Origin: DATLGB01 sp963740765
GTDB lineage: Bacteria; Actinomycetota; Thermoleophilia; Solirubrobacterales; Solirubrobacteraceae
DNA length: 64,000 nucleotides
Assembly (NCBI GenBank): GCA_963740765.1
Contig: CAVUFN010000016.1
Span: 806,001-870,000, forward strand
Reading direction: 5' to 3'
Position 1 is the first letter of the stretch. Every line of letters begins with the position of its first letter. Positions 8,973 to 16,730 of the stretch are shown piece after piece. The translations under genes and the position numbers were made by a program. The notes below the pieces were generated by a model that did not search any database, was not told the origin of the DNA, and saw only the letters and a list, made by a program, of their open reading frames with translations.

Positions 8973-10403
8973 ATGGACGAGCTTGCGTTTCTCTCGGCGG
9001 TGGAGCTGGGCGCGCTGCTGCGGGAGCGGCGGGTGTCGGCGGCCGAGGCCACCGAGGCAGCCCTGCGGCGCATCGAGGCGGCGGATCCCGGACTGGGCGC
9101 GTTCGCGTCGATCGACGGCGACGGAGCACTCGCGCGGGCGCGGGAGATCGCGGCCGACGACCGGCGGCTGCTGGCCGGCGTCCCCACCGCGATCAAGGCG
9201 AACACCCCTGCCTCCGGGCTGATCTTCGACTACGGGAGCGCCCTGCTGGACGGGCATCGCTCCAGCCACGACGCCCACCTGGTGCGACGCCTGCGCGACG
9301 AGGGAATGGTCCTCGTCGGGTCGACGAAGTGCCCCGAGTTCGGCATCCTGCCCACCACCGAGTCCCGCCACGGCGGCCCGGCGCGCAACCCGTGGAACCC
9401 CGACCACACGCCGGGCGGCTCCAGTGGCGGCGCGGCGTCCGCGGTCGCCTCGGGGATGCTGCCGGTCGCGCACGCCAACGACGGCGGCGGCTCCATCCGC
9501 ATCCCGGCCGCCTGCTGCGGGCTGGTCGGGCTCAAGCCCAGCCGCGGCCGGGTCTCCCGCGGGCCCGACAGCGGCGACTCCTTCCTGGTCTGCGACGGCG
9601 TCCTCTCGCGCACGGTGCTCGACACCGCCGCGGTGCTGGACGCGCTGACGGGCTATGAGGCCGGCGACACCACCTGGGCGCCGCCCCCCGACGTCGCCTT
9701 CACGACCGCCGTCAACCGCGAGCCGGGCTCGCTGAGGATCCACGTCGTGACCGCCAACCCGCTCGGCGCCGAGCTGGACCCCGACAACCGCGCCGCCGTC
9801 GAGGAGACCGCCAAGCGCCTCGCCGACCTCGGCCACGAGGTCGAGGAGGTCGAGGCGGACTTCCCCGGCGAGGAGACGCTGCCGCTGTTCCTGGCCGTGT
9901 TCGGGGCCAACATCGGGCTGAGCATCGCTCACGCCCAGCTGCTGGCGGGCCGCGAGGCCGGCCCGGACGACATCGAGCCGCTCTCGCGCGTGATGTTCGA
10001 CCGTGCCCTCGCCGCCAACGCCGTCGAGTACCAGGGCGCGCTGGCGATGCTCCAGGCGCTCAGCCGCCGCGTGGTGTCGATGTGGGCGGACTGCAACGTG
10101 ATGCTGATGCCCGCGCTGGCCGCCCGCCCGCCCCGCATCGGCGAGCTGACCGGCTTCGGCGACGGCGATCCGATGGACGCGTTCGACCGCGCCGTGAGGT
10201 TCGCTCCCTACGCGGGGCTCTTCAACGTCACCGGCCAGCCCGCGATCGTCGTCCCGGCCGGCTTCGGCGCCGACGGCCTGCCGTCGGCCGTCCAGCTCGT
10301 CGGGCGCCCGCTGGCCGAGGACACGCTGCTCCAGCTCGCACGTCAGCTCGAGGTCGCCGCGCCGTGGGCGCAGGCCCGCCCGGCCGCGAGCGTGGCGGAT
10401 TAG
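8973..10403 (+). CDS. Amidase (amidase signature family)
   Basis: A 476-residue amidase signature enzyme that hydrolyses a C-N amide bond. The Ser-cisSer-Lys triad is visible: Lys75 in 'PTAIKANTPASG', Ser150 in 'GGSSGGAASAVASG' and nucleophile Ser174 in 'NDGGGSIRIPAACCGLVGLK'. The length is normal for the family. Start ATG 8973 is chosen because homology (LAFLSAVELGALLRERRVSA) begins there; the frame stays open upstream into the citrate synthase antisense strand but is not coding. It stands alone, convergent with the SDR gene. The physiological substrate is unknown; it is not next to gatC/gatB, so a GatA role is unlikely. Confidence 0.9.
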   Translation: MDELAFLSAVELGALLRERRVSAAEATEAALRRIEAADPGLGAFASIDGDGALARAREIAADDRRLLAGVPTAIKANTPASGLIFDYGSALLDGHRSSHDAHLVRRLRDEGMVLVGSTKCPEFGILPTTESRHGGPARNPWNPDHTPGGSSGGAASAVASGMLPVAHANDGGGSIRIPAACCGLVGLKPSRGRVSRGPDSGDSFLVCDGVLSRTVLDTAAVLDALTGYEAGDTTWAPPPDVAFTTAVNREPGSLRIHVVTANPLGAELDPDNRAAVEETAKRLADLGHEVEEVEADFPGEETLPLFLAVFGANIGLSIAHAQLLAGREAGPDDIEPLSRVMFDRALAANAVEYQGALAMLQALSRRVVSMWADCNVMLMPALAARPPRIGELTGFGDGDPMDAFDRAVRFAPYAGLFNVTGQPAIVVPAGFGADGLPSAVQLVGRPLAEDTLLQLARQLEVAAPWAQARPAASVAD

Positions 10404-10418
10404 GCGTCCCCTGGATGC

Positions 10419-11297
10419 CTAAGACGCCAGAACCGCCGCGATCGGGAGCGGGGTGACGCCGAGCGCCTCGGCGTCCTCCGTCCCCCGGTCGGAGACCATC
10501 GTCGCGCCCATCGCCTCCGCCTCGTCGCGCGTGGCCAGGGCGACCGGACCGGTGAAGGCCTCGTAGACGTGCAGCGCGCGCAGGAGCGCGCGGGTCGGGA
10601 CGCGGGCCAGGCGGCGGGGGCGGCCGGCGGCGGCGAGCGCCCGCGCGACGGCGGCGCGGGAGGTCAGCGTCTCGGGCCCGGCGATCTCGAGCACCCGGTC
10701 GCCCGGCACCCCGTCGTCGAGCACCGCGGCGACGCAGGCGGCGACGTCGTCGGCCCACACCGGCTGCACCCGCGCGCGGCCCATCGTCGACGTCACCGGC
10801 ACGACCGGCAGCAGCGAGAGCAGGTCGAGGAGCGCCAGCTTGGTGTCCCCCGGCGCGTAGATGAGCGAGCAGCGCAGGACGGTCGAGGACAGGTCGGCGT
10901 CGAGGACCGCCCGCTCGGCGAGGGCCTTGGTGCGGTGGACGCGGGAGCGGTGGTGGGGCGAGGCGCCGAGCGGCGACAGGAACACGAAGCGCTCGACGCC
11001 GGCGGCCTCGGCGGCGCGCAGGAGCCGCCAGGTGGCGACGCCGTCGATCTCCTCGATCGTCGCTTGCGCCTGATCGCGCTCGGTGGCGGCCAGGTGCACC
11101 ACCGTCCTGACCCCGCGCAGCGCGTGCCGGAACGACGCCGGATCGCCCAGGTCCCCGAGCGCGATCTGGACCCGTACGCGCTCCGGACCGAGCCGCCGGG
11201 GGTCGCGGACCAGGCACCGGACCGGCTCGCCGCGGTCGACCAGCCGCCGCAACAGCGCCGACCCGACCCGCCCGGTGGCTCCTGTCAGGAGAAGCAT
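10419..11297 (-). CDS. NAD(P)-binding atypical SDR (NmrA/UDP-sugar-epimerase-like)
   Basis: A 292-residue Rossmann protein. It starts with the dinucleotide loop 'LLTGATGRVGSALLRRL' (GxxGxxG), followed by 'DLGDPASFRHALRGVRTVVHLAA' and 'VERFVFLSPLGAS'. The catalytic YxxxK of classical SDRs is replaced by HxxxK (VHRTKALAE), as in atypical SDR subgroups that bind NAD(P)H and may act as reductases or redox sensors. The C-terminal part (about 200-292) is mixed helix. Substrate unknown. Convergent with the amidase (15 bases apart) and divergent from the ferredoxin (30 bases apart). Confidence 0.85.
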   Translation of the reverse strand: MLLLTGATGRVGSALLRRLVDRGEPVRCLVRDPRRLGPERVRVQIALGDLGDPASFRHALRGVRTVVHLAATERDQAQATIEEIDGVATWRLLRAAEAAGVERFVFLSPLGASPHHRSRVHRTKALAERAVLDADLSSTVLRCSLIYAPGDTKLALLDLLSLLPVVPVTSTMGRARVQPVWADDVAACVAAVLDDGVPGDRVLEIAGPETLTSRAAVARALAAAGRPRRLARVPTRALLRALHVYEAFTGPVALATRDEAEAMGATMVSDRGTEDAEALGVTPLPIAAVLAS

Positions 11298-11327
11298 CGG
11301 GCCGGGAGGCTAATGTGCGGCCGACCT

Positions 11328-11591
11328 ATGGCCTACGTGATCACCGAGCCCTGCATCGGCACCAAGGACAACTCCTGCGTGGAGGTGTGCCCCGTCGACT
11401 GCATCCACCCCACCCCGGACGAGCCCGACTACGACAAGGTCGAGATGCTCTACATCGATCCCGAGGAGTGCATCGACTGCGACGCGTGCGTCGAAGCCTG
11501 CCCGGTGGACGCCTGCTTCGCCGAGGACCAGGTCCCGGACGAGTGGCAGAAGTACGTCCCGATGAACGCGGACTACTTCAAGAACACCTAG
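11328..11591 (+). CDS. Seven-iron ferredoxin (3Fe-4S/4Fe-4S)
   Basis: An 87-residue electron carrier. The first half has C-x7-C-x3-C (Cys9, 17, 21, plus Cys25) and the second has C-x2-C-x2-C-x3-CP (Cys48, 51, 54, 58), the pattern of actinobacterial and Azotobacter-type 7Fe ferredoxins. It would carry low-potential electrons in the cytosol. Family members begin MAYVI, so ATG 11328 is given; an in-frame ATG at 11313 sits 3 bases after a GGGAGG site and would add five residues (MCGRP). Convergent with the Mrp gene, whose stop overlaps its own by 4 bases. Confidence 0.95.
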   Translation: MAYVITEPCIGTKDNSCVEVCPVDCIHPTPDEPDYDKVEMLYIDPEECIDCDACVEACPVDACFAEDQVPDEWQKYVPMNADYFKNT

Positions 11592-12748
11592 CCCGCCATC
11601 GGGAGCGACATCCCGGCGGGCTTCGGCGCCGCGGGCGGGATGACCTCGAGCGCGTCGGGCATCATCGGCAGCGTCGGCAGCGGCACCGGCGTCATCGCGA
11701 TGATGCCGCGGGCGGTCTGCCGCAGGGCCTGGGCGGCGGGGTCGTCCGGGTCCTCGATGACGATCGGCACGCCGGCGTCGGCCTGCGCGCGCAACGGCAT
11801 CGTGAGCGGGATCTTGCCCAGCAGCGGAACGCCGATCTCGTCGGCCAGCGCCTGGCCGCCGCCCTCGCCGAAGATCGTGAAGCGCTCGCCGCTCGGCGTG
11901 GTGAACGCGCTCATGTTCTCCACGATGCCGGCGACCTCGAGCTTGACCTTGTCGGCCATCTCGGCGGCGCGGCGGGCGACCTTCTGGGCGGTGGCCTGCG
12001 GCGTGGTGACGATCAGGAAGCGCGACTGCGGGAGGAGCTCCGCGAGCGTCATCGAGACGTCGCCCGTGCCCGGGGGCAGGTCGACGAGCAGGTAGTCCAG
12101 ATCGCCCCACGCGACGTCCTTGAGGAACTGGGTGAGCGCCTTGTGGAGCATCGGCCCGCGCCACACGACGGCGGCGTCCTCGTCGAGGAAGAAGCCGATC
12201 GACATGATCTTGATGCCGTTGGACTCGTGGGGGACGATCTTGCGCTCGCCGTTGACCGACGGACGCTCGGCGCCGAGCCCGAACATGCGCGGGATCGAGT
12301 AGCCCCACACGTCCGCATCGAGCACGCCGACGCGCTTGCCCTCGGCCGCCAGCGCGGCGGCGAGGTTGGCGGTGACGGACGACTTGCCGACGCCGCCCTT
12401 GCCGGAGCCGACGCAGATGACGTTCTTGACCGCGGCCAGCGAGCCGTCGGGCAGCGAGCCGCCACGGCCGAGCTTGCCCTGCAGCGTGCGCTTCTCCTCG
12501 TCGGAGAGGACGTCGAAGGCGACGTTGACTCCGATGACGCCGTCGAGCGCGCGGACGGCGTCGGTGACGCCGGTCTGGAAGGAGTTGCGGATCGGGCACC
12601 CGGCGGTGGTCAGCGACACGGTCACGTCGACGACGCCGGTCGCGTGGATGTCGATCGACCGGACCATGCCGAGCGTGACGATGTCCTTGTGCAGCTCGGG
12701 GTCGATGACCGCCTTGAGGGCCTCGAGGACCTGGTCTCTCGTGGGCAT
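11588..12748 (-). CDS. mrp: Mrp/NBP35-family P-loop ATPase (iron-sulfur carrier type)
   Basis: A 386-residue protein with an N-terminal MIP18/DUF59 domain (about 1-85, with 'TTAGCP' around Cys51) and a deviant Walker A ATPase domain ('VGSGKGGVGKSSV', about 116-123). It also has 'LLVDLPPGTGD' and 'IVTTPQATA'. Mrp proteins load or transfer Fe-S clusters. The usual C-terminal CxxC cluster ligands after 'VENMS' are absent here (VENMSAFTTPSGERF), so the Cys of the DUF59 domain is the only obvious ligand. ATG 12748 follows GGAGG closely. An in-frame ATG at 12757 lies within that site and is less likely. Confidence 0.9.
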   Translation of the reverse strand: MPTRDQVLEALKAVIDPELHKDIVTLGMVRSIDIHATGVVDVTVSLTTAGCPIRNSFQTGVTDAVRALDGVIGVNVAFDVLSDEEKRTLQGKLGRGGSLPDGSLAAVKNVICVGSGKGGVGKSSVTANLAAALAAEGKRVGVLDADVWGYSIPRMFGLGAERPSVNGERKIVPHESNGIKIMSIGFFLDEDAAVVWRGPMLHKALTQFLKDVAWGDLDYLLVDLPPGTGDVSMTLAELLPQSRFLIVTTPQATAQKVARRAAEMADKVKLEVAGIVENMSAFTTPSGERFTIFGEGGGQALADEIGVPLLGKIPLTMPLRAQADAGVPIVIEDPDDPAAQALRQTARGIIAMTPVPLPTLPMMPDALEVIPPAAPKPAGMSLPMAG

Positions 12749-12770
12749 GACCTCCATAGTATGGGCCGCG

Positions 12771-12935
12771 ATGCAGGCTCCCACGCCCGAAGAGGCCGCT
12801 GCGGTCATCGCCGCGATCGAGCAGTTCCTCCGCGACACCACGGTGGCCTCCGAACCCGCGGACACCAAGCCGTCGGGCTGGGTCCACGCCGCGCGAGCCG
12901 AAGCGGTCGATCGCGAGCCGCGCGGGTACTGGTAG
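12771..12935 (+). CDS. Small protein resembling acyl-CoA carboxylase epsilon subunit
   Basis: A 54-residue protein read from ATG 12771: it opens with 'PTPEEAAAVIAAIEQFLRDT' and ends 'GWVHAARAEAVDREPRGYW'. Actinobacterial AccE/PccE epsilon subunits have the same plan: a PTxEExAAxxA helix, a variable linker, a W-x2-AAR segment and a C-terminal tryptophan. They stimulate acyl-CoA carboxylases. The call rests on this pattern alone. No carboxylase alpha or beta gene is nearby, which is unusual. It is divergent from mrp (22 bases between starts) and 3 bases before the oxidoreductase gene, so the two are probably co-transcribed. Confidence 0.55.
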   Translation: MQAPTPEEAAAVIAAIEQFLRDTTVASEPADTKPSGWVHAARAEAVDREPRGYW

Positions 12936-12938
12936 GGC

Positions 12939-13904
12939 ATGCTCGCCGCCTACTGCGCCCGGATGGACGCCGACGACCCGCTCGACAACCTCGAGGTGGG
13001 CGACCGGCCCGAGCCCGAGGCGCCCGACGACTGGGTCACGGTCGAGGTCAAGGCCGCCTCGCTCAACCACCACGACCTCTTCTCCCTCCAGGGCATCGCC
13101 CTGCGCGAGGACCGCGTGCCCATGATCCTGGGCACGGACGCCGCGGGCGTGGACCCCGACGGCAACGAGGTCGTCGTCCACGCCGTCATCGGCGACCCGG
13201 ACTGGCGCGACGACGAGACGCTCGACCCCACCCGCACGCTGCTCTCCGAGCTGCACCAGGGAACGCTGGCCGAGCGCGTCGCGGTGCCGCGACGCAACCT
13301 CGTCCCCAAGCCCGAGGCCCTGTCCTTCCCCGAGGCGGCGTCCGTCGCCACCGCCTGGCTGACCGCCTACCGGATGCTCTTCACCCGCGGCGCCTGCAAG
13401 CCCGGGGAGACCGTCCTCGTCCAGGGTGCCGGCGGCGGGCTCGCCACCGCCGCGATCGCCCTCGGCGCCGCCGCCGGCCTGCGCGTCTGGACCACCTCCC
13501 GTGACGAGGACAAGCGCGCCCGCGCCGAGGCGCTCGGCGCCGAGCAGGCCTTCGAGTCCGGCGCCCGCCTGCCCGACCGCGTCGACTGCGTCATCGAGTC
13601 CGTCGGCCAGGCCACGTGGGCGCACTCGATCAAGTCCCTGCGGCCCAACGGCCGGCTCGTGGTCTCCGGCGCCACCTCCGGCCACAAGGCCGAGACCGAC
13701 CTGCGCCGGGCGTTCTTCCTGCAGTTGCAGATCATCGGGTCCACGATGGGCACCCGCGACGAGCTCGACAACATGCTCGCCTTCATGGCGGCGGCCGACG
13801 TGAAGCCGATCATCGATCGGACCCTCCCCCTCTCCGACGCCCGCGACGGGCTCGCCGCCATGGCGTCCGGCGAGCTGTTCGGCAAGATCGTCCTCGAGCC
13901 CTAA
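12939..13904 (+). CDS. Zinc-type/quinone-oxidoreductase-like MDR dehydrogenase
   Basis: A 321-residue medium-chain dehydrogenase/reductase. It has the GroES-like N-terminal domain (about 1-120, 'VKAASLNHHDLFSLQG', 'ILGTDAAGV') and a nucleotide-binding Rossmann domain with 'VLVQGAGGGLATAAIALG' (about 165-182). The catalytic zinc Cys of alcohol dehydrogenases is absent (NHHDLF in its place), so an NADPH:quinone or enoyl reductase role is more likely. The structural-zinc loop is also shortened. Follows the epsilon-like miniprotein by 3 bases. The substrate is not predictable. Confidence 0.88.
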   Translation: MLAAYCARMDADDPLDNLEVGDRPEPEAPDDWVTVEVKAASLNHHDLFSLQGIALREDRVPMILGTDAAGVDPDGNEVVVHAVIGDPDWRDDETLDPTRTLLSELHQGTLAERVAVPRRNLVPKPEALSFPEAASVATAWLTAYRMLFTRGACKPGETVLVQGAGGGLATAAIALGAAAGLRVWTTSRDEDKRARAEALGAEQAFESGARLPDRVDCVIESVGQATWAHSIKSLRPNGRLVVSGATSGHKAETDLRRAFFLQLQIIGSTMGTRDELDNMLAFMAAADVKPIIDRTLPLSDARDGLAAMASGELFGKIVLEP

Positions 13905-13909
13905 CCGGG

Positions 13910-13926
13910 CGGGCGACGGTCGCCCG
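13910..13926 (+). terminator. Hairpin after the MDR dehydrogenase
   Basis: CGGGCGA, loop CGG, TCGCCCG: a perfect 7-base stem 6 bases after the stop, followed by TCCTTAAAG. Probably the end of the miniprotein/oxidoreductase transcript. Confidence 0.55.
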
Positions 13927-13945
13927 TCCTTAAAGACCGACGGGC

Positions 13946-13961
13946 CGGTCCTTGCGGACCG
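13946..13961. terminator. Second hairpin in the same intergenic space
   Basis: CGGTCC, loop TTGC, GGACCG: a 6-base perfect stem. Because the neighbouring genes are convergent it may serve the basic-protein gene on the minus strand. Confidence 0.4.
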
Positions 13962-13971
13962 ACCCGGCGGT

Positions 13972-14047
13972 TGAGGGAGGAGAGGGTGCTACATCCACTC
14001 GCGGAATATGAGGCGAGCGGACTCTCCCGTTCCGGACCGTCTCCTCA
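13972..14047. other. Nested inverted repeats, possible structured RNA or 3' UTR
   Basis: Three helices can be nested: TGAGG (13972-13976) with CCTCA (14043-14047), GGAGAG (13979-13984) with CTCTCC (14022-14027), and CTCGC (13998-14002) with GCGAG (14013-14017) around a 10-base loop GGAATATGAG. The gap 13905-14073 holds no open frame that looks coding. GC-rich DNA gives such pairings often, so this is only a candidate; it would lie in the 3' region of either convergent transcript. Confidence 0.25.
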
Positions 14048-14073
14048 GGCGTCCGGCGGGGAAGGGGTTGCGC

Positions 14074-14718
14074 TTAGACGAGCGACTTGACCTGCTCGGC
14101 GACCTCGTCGACGCGCTTGGTGAGGTCCTTCTGGATCGAGGTGACCTCGCGCTCGACGCGCTTGCGGTTGGTGGTCACCGTGCGCTCGACCGAGCGACGG
14201 CGGGTGCGCAGCTGGCGCTCGAGGCGCGTGCGGGCCTTGCGGACCTCGCGCTCGAAGCGGTTGCGGGCGGTGTTGCCGCGGCGCTCGAACTTCTTCAGGT
14301 CGCGCGTGAGGTTGCGCTGGGCCTTGTCGATCTCCTTGCTGGCAGCCTCGACGGAGCCGTAGCGCTTGACGAGATCGTCAACCGTCTCGACGACCGTGTC
14401 GCGGGCCTCGAGGCCGGCACCGACGCTCGTGAGCACGACGCGCTCGGCGTACGTGCCGTAGAGCTTGCCCGTGGCCTTGATCGCGTTCTCGTTCGCCTTG
14501 GCGGCGGACTCGGTCGCGGCGACCGTGCGGTTGGCGGCCGTGGTGCGGGCGCGCTTGGCGGCAGCCTGCTGGTTGCGCTGCTTGACGGCCGGCGACGTGG
14601 TGCCGTTGGTCCGGCGCGCGGTCGCGGCACGCTTCGCGCTGCGCTTGGCGGCAGGCTTCTTGGCGGTGCTGCGACGGGTGGAAGTGGTGGACGTGTTGGT
14701 GGTAGCCATGAGTGGCAA
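14074..14718 (-). CDS. Lys/Ala/Arg-rich helical protein, histone H1- or HBHA-like
   Basis: A 214-residue very basic protein. Residues 10-75 are a low-complexity Lys/Ala/Thr/Arg tail with KKPAAK-like units, resembling bacterial histone H1-like proteins. Residues 75-135 form a more ordered helix (AIKATGKLYGTYAERVVLTS), and residues 140-214 form a long coiled coil with Arg at regular spacing. DNA binding/compaction is plausible, as is a phasin- or heparin-binding-like surface role. TTG 14718 lies 4 bases after GAGGGAG; ATG 14709 is the alternative start and would remove three residues. The upstream region is noticeably AT-richer, fitting a strong promoter. Confidence 0.6.
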   Translation of the reverse strand: MPLMATTNTSTTSTRRSTAKKPAAKRSAKRAATARRTNGTTSPAVKQRNQQAAAKRARTTAANRTVAATESAAKANENAIKATGKLYGTYAERVVLTSVGAGLEARDTVVETVDDLVKRYGSVEAASKEIDKAQRNLTRDLKKFERRGNTARNRFEREVRKARTRLERQLRTRRRSVERTVTTNRKRVEREVTSIQKDLTKRVDEVAEQVKSLV

Positions 14719-14840
14719 TCAGCTCCCTCGTGGAGGTAAGGATATTAGTTCTAACCAGTCCTGAGGTAGTTATTCCCTCGAACATGTGTTTGTAAACCGG
14801 ACCGGGCGGCCGGTTACAACGACACGAACGCAGGTTCTGA

Positions 14841-15887
14841 TCAGGCCGGCGTGGCGACGCGCGCCAGCCACCCGGACGGGTCGTCCAGGTCGGCGAGGGT
14901 GGGCAGCGCCTCGGGGCCGACCCAGGCGCGGTTGAGGGCCTCGATGCCGCCCTCGGCGACCACGGCGTCGCAGAACGCCTTGCCCTGCTCGTACTGGCGC
15001 AGCTTGAGCTCGAGGCCGATCAGGCGCTCGAACGTGCGCAGCAGCCCGGAGCGCTCTTTACGGCGCTTTTCCAGGCTTTTCCGGAGGCGCGGGAGGTCGG
15101 GGAGGAGGGCCTCGCCGGTGGCGTCCATCACGTGCTCGGCGTAGCCCTCCAGCAGCGCCATGGTGGCCTGCAGCTCGTCGAGCAGCTCGCGTCGCTCCGG
15201 TCCGGCCATGATCGTGACGAGGCCCTCGCGGCGGACCGCCTCGGCCAGCGCGCGCAGGTCGTCGAGCTTGGGCAGCCGGAGCAGCGAGCGCACGTCGACG
15301 GAGACGTCCAGGGACTCGACGAGGGCCGTGATCCGGCTCGCCATGTGTGACCGAAGCCACGGAACTCCGGAGAACTGGAGGGCGTGGGTGGTCTCGTGGA
15401 GGGCGACCCAGCGGACCAGGGCGGTGTCATCGGCGTCCATCGTGCGCGCCGCCGCGGCCAGGTTGGGCCCGACGAACAACAGCCGGGCGGGCGCGTCGGG
15501 GTCGGTGATCGGGAACTCGTACTGCCCGAGGACGCGCGCGGCCAGGAAGCCCGACAGCGCCCCGACCTCGACCGCCAGCAGCGCACCCGTGACCGACCGG
15601 ACGGGGCCGGCCAGCGGCCCGAGGTTCTCGCCCTGTCTGGCCACCACGGGCTCGAGCACGGTCTGCATGGAGCCGAGGTTGATGGCGGCCCACTCGCCGC
15701 GATCGACCGTCTCGGGCTCCGGCAGGCCGTCGGGGGAGGTGAGCCCCGTGTACTCGGAGACCAGCTCGGCGCTGCGCTGCGCGAAGTCGCGGACCTCGCC
15801 GGCGACGGCGGTCGAGTCGCCCGGAGGCGGGCCGGTCTGTGAGGACACCGCCTTCGCCACCCGCTCCGCCAGCCGCCAGTCGACCAT
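14841..15887 (-). CDS. DUF2342 zincin-like metalloprotease
   Basis: A 348-residue protein of the actinobacterial DUF2342/COG5282 family (often annotated as coenzyme F420 biosynthesis-associated or zinc-dependent metalloprotease). The zincin motif HExxH is present as 'ALHETTHALQF' (His164-Glu165-His168), with the likely third ligand in 'LLEGYAEHVMD' about 80 residues later. No signal peptide, so it acts in the cytosol if active. Natural substrates are unknown. It is translationally coupled to the upstream phosphatase gene by a TGATG overlap (its ATG is 15887-15885). Confidence 0.85.
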   Translation of the reverse strand: MVDWRLAERVAKAVSSQTGPPPGDSTAVAGEVRDFAQRSAELVSEYTGLTSPDGLPEPETVDRGEWAAINLGSMQTVLEPVVARQGENLGPLAGPVRSVTGALLAVEVGALSGFLAARVLGQYEFPITDPDAPARLLFVGPNLAAAARTMDADDTALVRWVALHETTHALQFSGVPWLRSHMASRITALVESLDVSVDVRSLLRLPKLDDLRALAEAVRREGLVTIMAGPERRELLDELQATMALLEGYAEHVMDATGEALLPDLPRLRKSLEKRRKERSGLLRTFERLIGLELKLRQYEQGKAFCDAVVAEGGIEALNRAWVGPEALPTLADLDDPSGWLARVATPA

Positions 15888-16729
15888 CAGTCGAGGCTAG
15901 GTGGAGCCACCCCGCGGAGCCCGTCCAGTCCCGCCGCCGTCCGGGCGGCGATCAGCGGCGACCGGGGCGCGGTGTCCAGCGGCGCGCCCAGCGGGTCCTC
16001 GTAGGCCGTGAAGGCGACCACGCCGCCCGCCTCGCGGACGATCAGCTGACCCGCCGCCGCATCGACCGCGCGTGAGCGGCGCAGGGTGACCATCGCGTCC
16101 AGGCGGGCGGCGGCGACCTGGCACAGCGTCACGGCGATCGTGCCCAGCGCGCGCAGGCGGTGCGCCGCCTCGGCCAGCTCGTCGGCGGCGGCGCGGATCA
16201 AGCGGGGATCGGAGGACTCGAGGCCGAGCAGCTCCAGCCGCCCGTCGGCGCTGCGGCGCTCGGGCCGGTCACGCGGGAGCCGGACGCCGTCGAGGAACGC
16301 TCCCTCGCCGCGCCGGGCGCTCCACTCCTCCCGCGGCCCGAAGTCGTAGACGAAGCCGAACACCACGTCTCCCATCGTCGGCCCCTCGGCCACGGCGATC
16401 GAGACCGAGTGGTGCGGCAGTCCGCGCTTGGCGTTGGTGGAGCCGTCGATGGGGTCGATGACCACCCGCGGGAAGGGGGCGCCGAAGTCGACCTCGCCGC
16501 GCTCCTCGCTGACCGCGCCGAAGCGCGCGCCGGCGCGGTGCAGCGCTTCGAGCTCGGCGAAGATCGCGCTCTCCGCATCGGCGTCGATGACGAGCGTCGC
16601 GTCACCTCCCTCGCCGCGCGTGCCGGTGACCCGCGCGCGGTCGGGCTCGCGCAGCAGGAGGTCCTCGATGGCCTCCGTGGCGGCGCGGCACACGGTCAGC
16701 CAGTCGGGGTCCACAGACGTATCCTGCAC
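15887..16729 (-). CDS. Inositol monophosphatase family protein
   Basis: About 280 residues of the IMPase/FBPase sugar-phosphatase superfamily (Mg2+-dependent). The metal-site motif 'VVIDPIDGSTNAKRGLP' (DPxDGSTN) is intact, with the upstream Glu in 'AVSEERGEV' and the C-terminal 'SRAVDAAAGQLIVREAGG' (WDxAAG equivalent with Val for Trp). It could dephosphorylate inositol phosphate, histidinol phosphate or a nucleotide (CysQ-like). The start is GTG 16729 or GTG 16714. The first leaves one base before the divergent helicase start, so 16714 is also credible. Downstream it overlaps the DUF2342 gene by one base. Confidence 0.85.
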   Translation of the reverse strand: MQDTSVDPDWLTVCRAATEAIEDLLLREPDRARVTGTRGEGGDATLVIDADAESAIFAELEALHRAGARFGAVSEERGEVDFGAPFPRVVIDPIDGSTNAKRGLPHHSVSIAVAEGPTMGDVVFGFVYDFGPREEWSARRGEGAFLDGVRLPRDRPERRSADGRLELLGLESSDPRLIRAAADELAEAAHRLRALGTIAVTLCQVAAARLDAMVTLRRSRAVDAAAGQLIVREAGGVVAFTAYEDPLGAPLDTAPRSPLIAARTAAGLDGLRGVAPPSLD

Positions 16730-16730
16730 G

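Noticed and set aside
11313..11327. Five-residue N-terminal extension of the ferredoxin
   Set aside because: Homology to other ferredoxins begins at MAYVI; the nearer Shine-Dalgarno favours the longer form, so the choice is kept open but not annotated separately.
14015..14035. On the minus strand, ACGGGAGAGTCCGC resembles the start of a glycine riboswitch
   Set aside because: The required downstream GCCGAAGG-type element is missing and it lies after, not before, a gene.
16428..16730. N-terminal extension of the helicase-nuclease
   Set aside because: It is antisense to the conserved IMPase gene and carries no helicase motif; the Walker A motif starts right after ATG 16731.
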